From the NCBI GenBank assembly GCA_040830545.1, contig JBFOMB010000053.1, forward strand, positions 1 through 41,881: 41,881 nucleotides of DNA. Reading direction: 5' to 3'. Under the pieces are notes generated by a model. The model ran no database searches and had not been told where the DNA came from. It was given only the letters and a program-made list of their open reading frames with translations. Source of the DNA: HXMU1420-2 sp040830545 (GTDB taxonomy: Bacteria > Pseudomonadota > Alphaproteobacteria > Rhodobacterales > Rhodobacteraceae). This document shows positions 39,414 to 41,881 of this stretch, one piece after another (the stretch's first letter is position 1; each line of letters starts with the position of its first letter). The translations under genes and the position numbers were made by a program.

Positions 39414-41321
39414 TCACCCGTTGTTCGACAATGACTTCAGCCCGCCAACAAACGGGGCCAGCAGCGTGTGATCAGCATAGGGCAGGATGCTGCTCAGATC
39501 GTTTTTGACGGCCTTTCGGTCTGCTGGTGTCAGCTCGGACATTTCGATCTCAGCGCTATTCTGGTTGTCGTTCAAGCCATAGGCCGCAATCCGCATCAAA
39601 CGTGCGCGGGTAAAACCGGGATCCTGTTTCAGCGCGGCAGTTGCGGCCTTCAGGCTTTGCTGCGTCCGTCCTGCGGCCAAATGCACCTCGGCCCGGACGG
39701 TCAAATGCCACGCGGATTGGGCAGGAGACAACCGTTTCGCGATGGTCAGCGCACGTTCTGCCGCGTCCGTATTGCCGGATGCGATCAGAACCCAGGCCAG
39801 CGTGGTGTAGCCGTCGGCGTAACTGGGTATCGCGCGCACGGCATCCCGGGCCAGTTCCAGCGCCGCCTGATGGTCCTGGGCAAACAGTTTGTCCAATGCC
39901 ATGGCCGTCAGCAACTCGGCTGGTCGGTTTTTCTTGTCGATGGATGAGACGGCCAGAGTGCCTAACCTGCTAACGCGTCCTGCCGTGTCGGACATGGGGC
40001 CGGAAAACAGGTAAGGATCGTTCAGGAGCGTCAGCGAGAGGGACTGTAGCAACGCCTGTTCGTCCAGATCATCCAATTCCACCAGATCGCTCAACCCCGG
40101 CGCGTTGACATAGCCGTTTTGCCGGATGCGCCCGATCAGCTCATCAGTTTCAACCCCGGCCATCGTCTGCCAAAATGCGGACGTGGCTCCGGTGGTTGAG
40201 CGGCTTTGGTTGCGGTTGAGCGCGGCAAACACCAGTTCGTATTCGCGCCGTTCCTTGGCCGCTGATCTGGTGGACAATTGGTTCTGTTCGACGGATGACA
40301 GCGTGACTTCCAGCGACTTAACAATCTCGGTGGTGATTTCGTCCTGCAGGGAAAAATACTCCCCGATCTCGCGATCAAATCTGTTGGCCCACAATTGGCG
40401 GTTGGATTGGGTGTCCGTCAGCATGGCGGACACGCGCACCCTGTTGCCTGAGGTCTGGATCGTACCGGTGACCACGTGACTGGCCACACCTACATAAGAT
40501 GCCTCGTTTTCGGCCCAGGACTTGCGATCCGTTTTTGGCGGTGAGACCACGATCAGGCTGCCGATACGCGCCAGATCCGTGATCAGGTTGGTGGTCAGCC
40601 CGTCGCCCAGCACCAGGTTTTCCTTGGACACGTTCACGGCCTCGAACGGCAGCACGACGACCGACGGGCGGTCAAAATCAAAGAGGTCCAGCGGATCTTC
40701 GGCCACGCGAATAGAAGGACGCAGCAAAACAAAGGCAATGACGACCAGAATGGCCGCCAGCCCGGTCATCCAACGTCGAAGGATCAGGGGCCGCAATCGG
40801 GCCCAGACCGGATGGGGCGCGTTGCTGCTGGCGGAGACGTGATAGACGTGCACCGGGACTGGAACGTTTTTGACCTGAAAACGCCCCATATCTTCGAACG
40901 TCAGACCGGCGACCCGGTGGGCCTGAACCTTGGCCTCGTGGGACAGCGCAATGCCGCCGGGACGGGCCAGTGCTTCGATCCGGGAGGCGACGTTCACGCC
41001 GTCGCCAAAAATGTCACCGTCTTCGTCAATGACCTCGCCCAAATTGATGCCGATGCGGAAGGTCAGGTCCTGTGCCGCGTTCTGAATGGTCAGTGCGCAG
41101 GACAAGGCAGCAGTAACGCTGGCGAACTCGGCCAACATCCCGTCTCCCATGCGTTTGACGACGCGACCGCCTTCGGCCTCGATTGCTGGTTGGATCAGGT
41201 CGCGCTGTTCTTCCAGCACGCGGGACAACGTGTTGTCCTCGTCCTGTGCCATCATCGCGGTGTACCCCACAACGTCCAGCACCATGATCGCCGCAAGACG
41301 TCTATCCCGGGTCCCGTTCAT
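39414..41321 (-). CDS. Class III adenylate/guanylate cyclase with TolB-like and TPR output region
   Basis: A 635-residue protein. Residues about 8-165 are a class III nucleotide cyclase catalytic domain: metal residues D16 (IMVLDVVGYT) and D60 (VKRMGDGMLAEF), and transition-state N110 and R114 (GDGVNVASRIEA). A membrane helix at about 184-200 is followed by a TolB/FlgO-like domain (SVVVLPFEAVNVSKENLVLG to VVTGTIQTSGNRVRVSAMLT) and TPR-like repeats (ALELARDAVRAIPSYADGYT, SLKAATAALKQDPGFTRARL). Domain order is that of the common alphaproteobacterial cyclase-TPR proteins. The input signal is unknown. Convergent with the cytochrome c gene. Confidence 0.9.
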   Translation of the reverse strand: MNGTRDRRLAAIMVLDVVGYTAMMAQDEDNTLSRVLEEQRDLIQPAIEAEGGRVVKRMGDGMLAEFASVTAALSCALTIQNAAQDLTFRIGINLGEVIDEDGDIFGDGVNVASRIEALARPGGIALSHEAKVQAHRVAGLTFEDMGRFQVKNVPVPVHVYHVSASSNAPHPVWARLRPLILRRWMTGLAAILVVIAFVLLRPSIRVAEDPLDLFDFDRPSVVVLPFEAVNVSKENLVLGDGLTTNLITDLARIGSLIVVSPPKTDRKSWAENEASYVGVASHVVTGTIQTSGNRVRVSAMLTDTQSNRQLWANRFDREIGEYFSLQDEITTEIVKSLEVTLSSVEQNQLSTRSAAKERREYELVFAALNRNQSRSTTGATSAFWQTMAGVETDELIGRIRQNGYVNAPGLSDLVELDDLDEQALLQSLSLTLLNDPYLFSGPMSDTAGRVSRLGTLAVSSIDKKNRPAELLTAMALDKLFAQDHQAALELARDAVRAIPSYADGYTTLAWVLIASGNTDAAERALTIAKRLSPAQSAWHLTVRAEVHLAAGRTQQSLKAATAALKQDPGFTRARLMRIAAYGLNDNQNSAEIEMSELTPADRKAVKNDLSSILPYADHTLLAPFVGGLKSLSNNG

Positions 41322-41472
41322 GTCCCGATACTGCGCTGCATGTTTGATTGTGTCGAGTGGGTTCAGAGGTTTTCAAAGATGTCCACGCCACCTTTGTTTA
41401 CGGATGCTATGCCCGCGGATAGAGTGATCTCATCTTGGAACGGCTTCGGCCGCAGTGAAGGGAACCGACTTC

Positions 41473-41881
41473 ATGCGACGCGTTCTACCAGTTTTGGCCA
41501 TGTTGCTTGGTCTGCTTCTTCCCACTGTCCAGCAGGTCGCTGCAGGCACGATTGTCGGCACGTCAGAAAGTGCCGCCAGCAGCGTTGTGGCGGAAATGGA
41601 GGGCGGAGCGGATCGGTGTCTGGACCTGGACACCGTGTACCAGTTTGATTGTTTCCGGCAGTCCTACAAATCCGCCAGTTCCGAGTTGCGCCATCGGATC
41701 GACTATCAGGATGCCAAAACCGCCTTGGAAGTTGTCGAAGAGGCGCTGGATGACATCCTGCGCCGCAACCGGGACCGCAGCCAGCAGACCATTCGAGTGA
41801 ATGGAAAGACATACAAGGCAATCAAGCCCGAAGCTGTTGCGGCTGCCAGTCGGTCGTTTCAGGCGGCCCGGCAGGAGGCCA
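41473..41881 (+). CDS. Exported protein of unknown function, N-terminal part (cut by window edge)
   Basis: 136 codons are visible from the ATG at 41473. A signal peptide (RRVLPVLAMLLGLLLPTVQQ, cleaved near VAAG) is followed by a mostly helical sequence with a Cys pair (CLDLDTVYQFDC) and basic segments (DDILRRNRDRSQQTIRVNGK). I do not recognise the family. It diverges from the cyclase gene, with 151 bases between that hold no gene. Confidence 0.7.
   Translation, partial: MRRVLPVLAMLLGLLLPTVQQVAAGTIVGTSESAASSVVAEMEGGADRCLDLDTVYQFDCFRQSYKSASSELRHRIDYQDAKTALEVVEEALDDILRRNRDRSQQTIRVNGKTYKAIKPEAVAAASRSFQAARQEA

Overview
The window is GC-rich, densely packed chromosomal DNA from an alphaproteobacterium, most probably a marine Rhodobacteraceae (Roseobacter-group) species. 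Evidence for this is the tripartite TRAP transporter, the YbjN-ProC-CsaA block, the TamA/TamB pair, the UbiK gene divergent from lgt, and an extragenic palindromic repeat (three hairpins followed by a GAGTATTTTGCGAACAATGA-type tail) of a kind I associate with this group. No tRNA, rRNA, CRISPR array, transposase or phage structural gene was seen.

Layout. 1-1.6 kb: lgt (cut by the window edge), ubiK, and a bacterial pentameric ligand-gated ion channel. 1.7-6.5 kb: a urate-degradation island: puuD (membrane urate hydroxylase with a cytochrome c tail), a LysR regulator, uraH, a puuE-uraD fusion and allA. Together these would take urate to allantoin and on to glyoxylate and urea, apart from the allantoate-hydrolysing step, which is not encoded here. 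6.6-11.2 kb: an IclR regulator divergent from a tightly coupled four-gene operon. It encodes a stand-alone Rieske [2Fe-2S] protein, a Rieske-oxygenase catalytic subunit that has lost its own cluster ligands, a glutamine-synthetase-like gamma-glutamyl ligase and an unrecognised 140-residue protein. This is one of the two most unusual loci. 11.2-13.1 kb: universal stress protein, GNAT acetyltransferase and branched-chain-type aminotransferase. 13.1-13.6 kb: palindromic repeat and apparently empty DNA. 13.6-20.2 kb: tamB and tamA, translationally overlapping. 20.2-22.4 kb: a structured leader, then ybjN, proC and csaA. 22.4-24.9 kb: an SRPBCC protein and an exported haloalkane-dehalogenase-like enzyme divergent from a LysR regulator. 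24.9-27.7 kb: thymidine kinase, a possible HTH protein, a KAS III-like condensing enzyme and a tiny lipoprotein.

27.8-33.5 kb is an apparent organosulfate module. A TetR gene runs straight into TRAP transporter genes dctP-dctQ-dctM. Divergent from it are a cytoplasmic sulfatase and its own formylglycine-generating enzyme, and a 20-bp near-perfect palindrome sits between the two transcription units. 33.6-39.4 kb: a 1631-residue modular protein (conserved-looking N-terminal module, acidic linker, two tandem 76-residue repeats, long alanine-rich helical stalk, C-terminal domain with a papain-like Q-x5-C motif), followed by an unrecognised 149-residue protein and a small cytochrome c. This is the other locus most likely to be undescribed. 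39.4-41.9 kb: a class III adenylate cyclase with TolB/TPR-type output regions, and the start of an exported protein of unknown function.

All functional calls come from reading motifs in the translated sequence. No database search was run.
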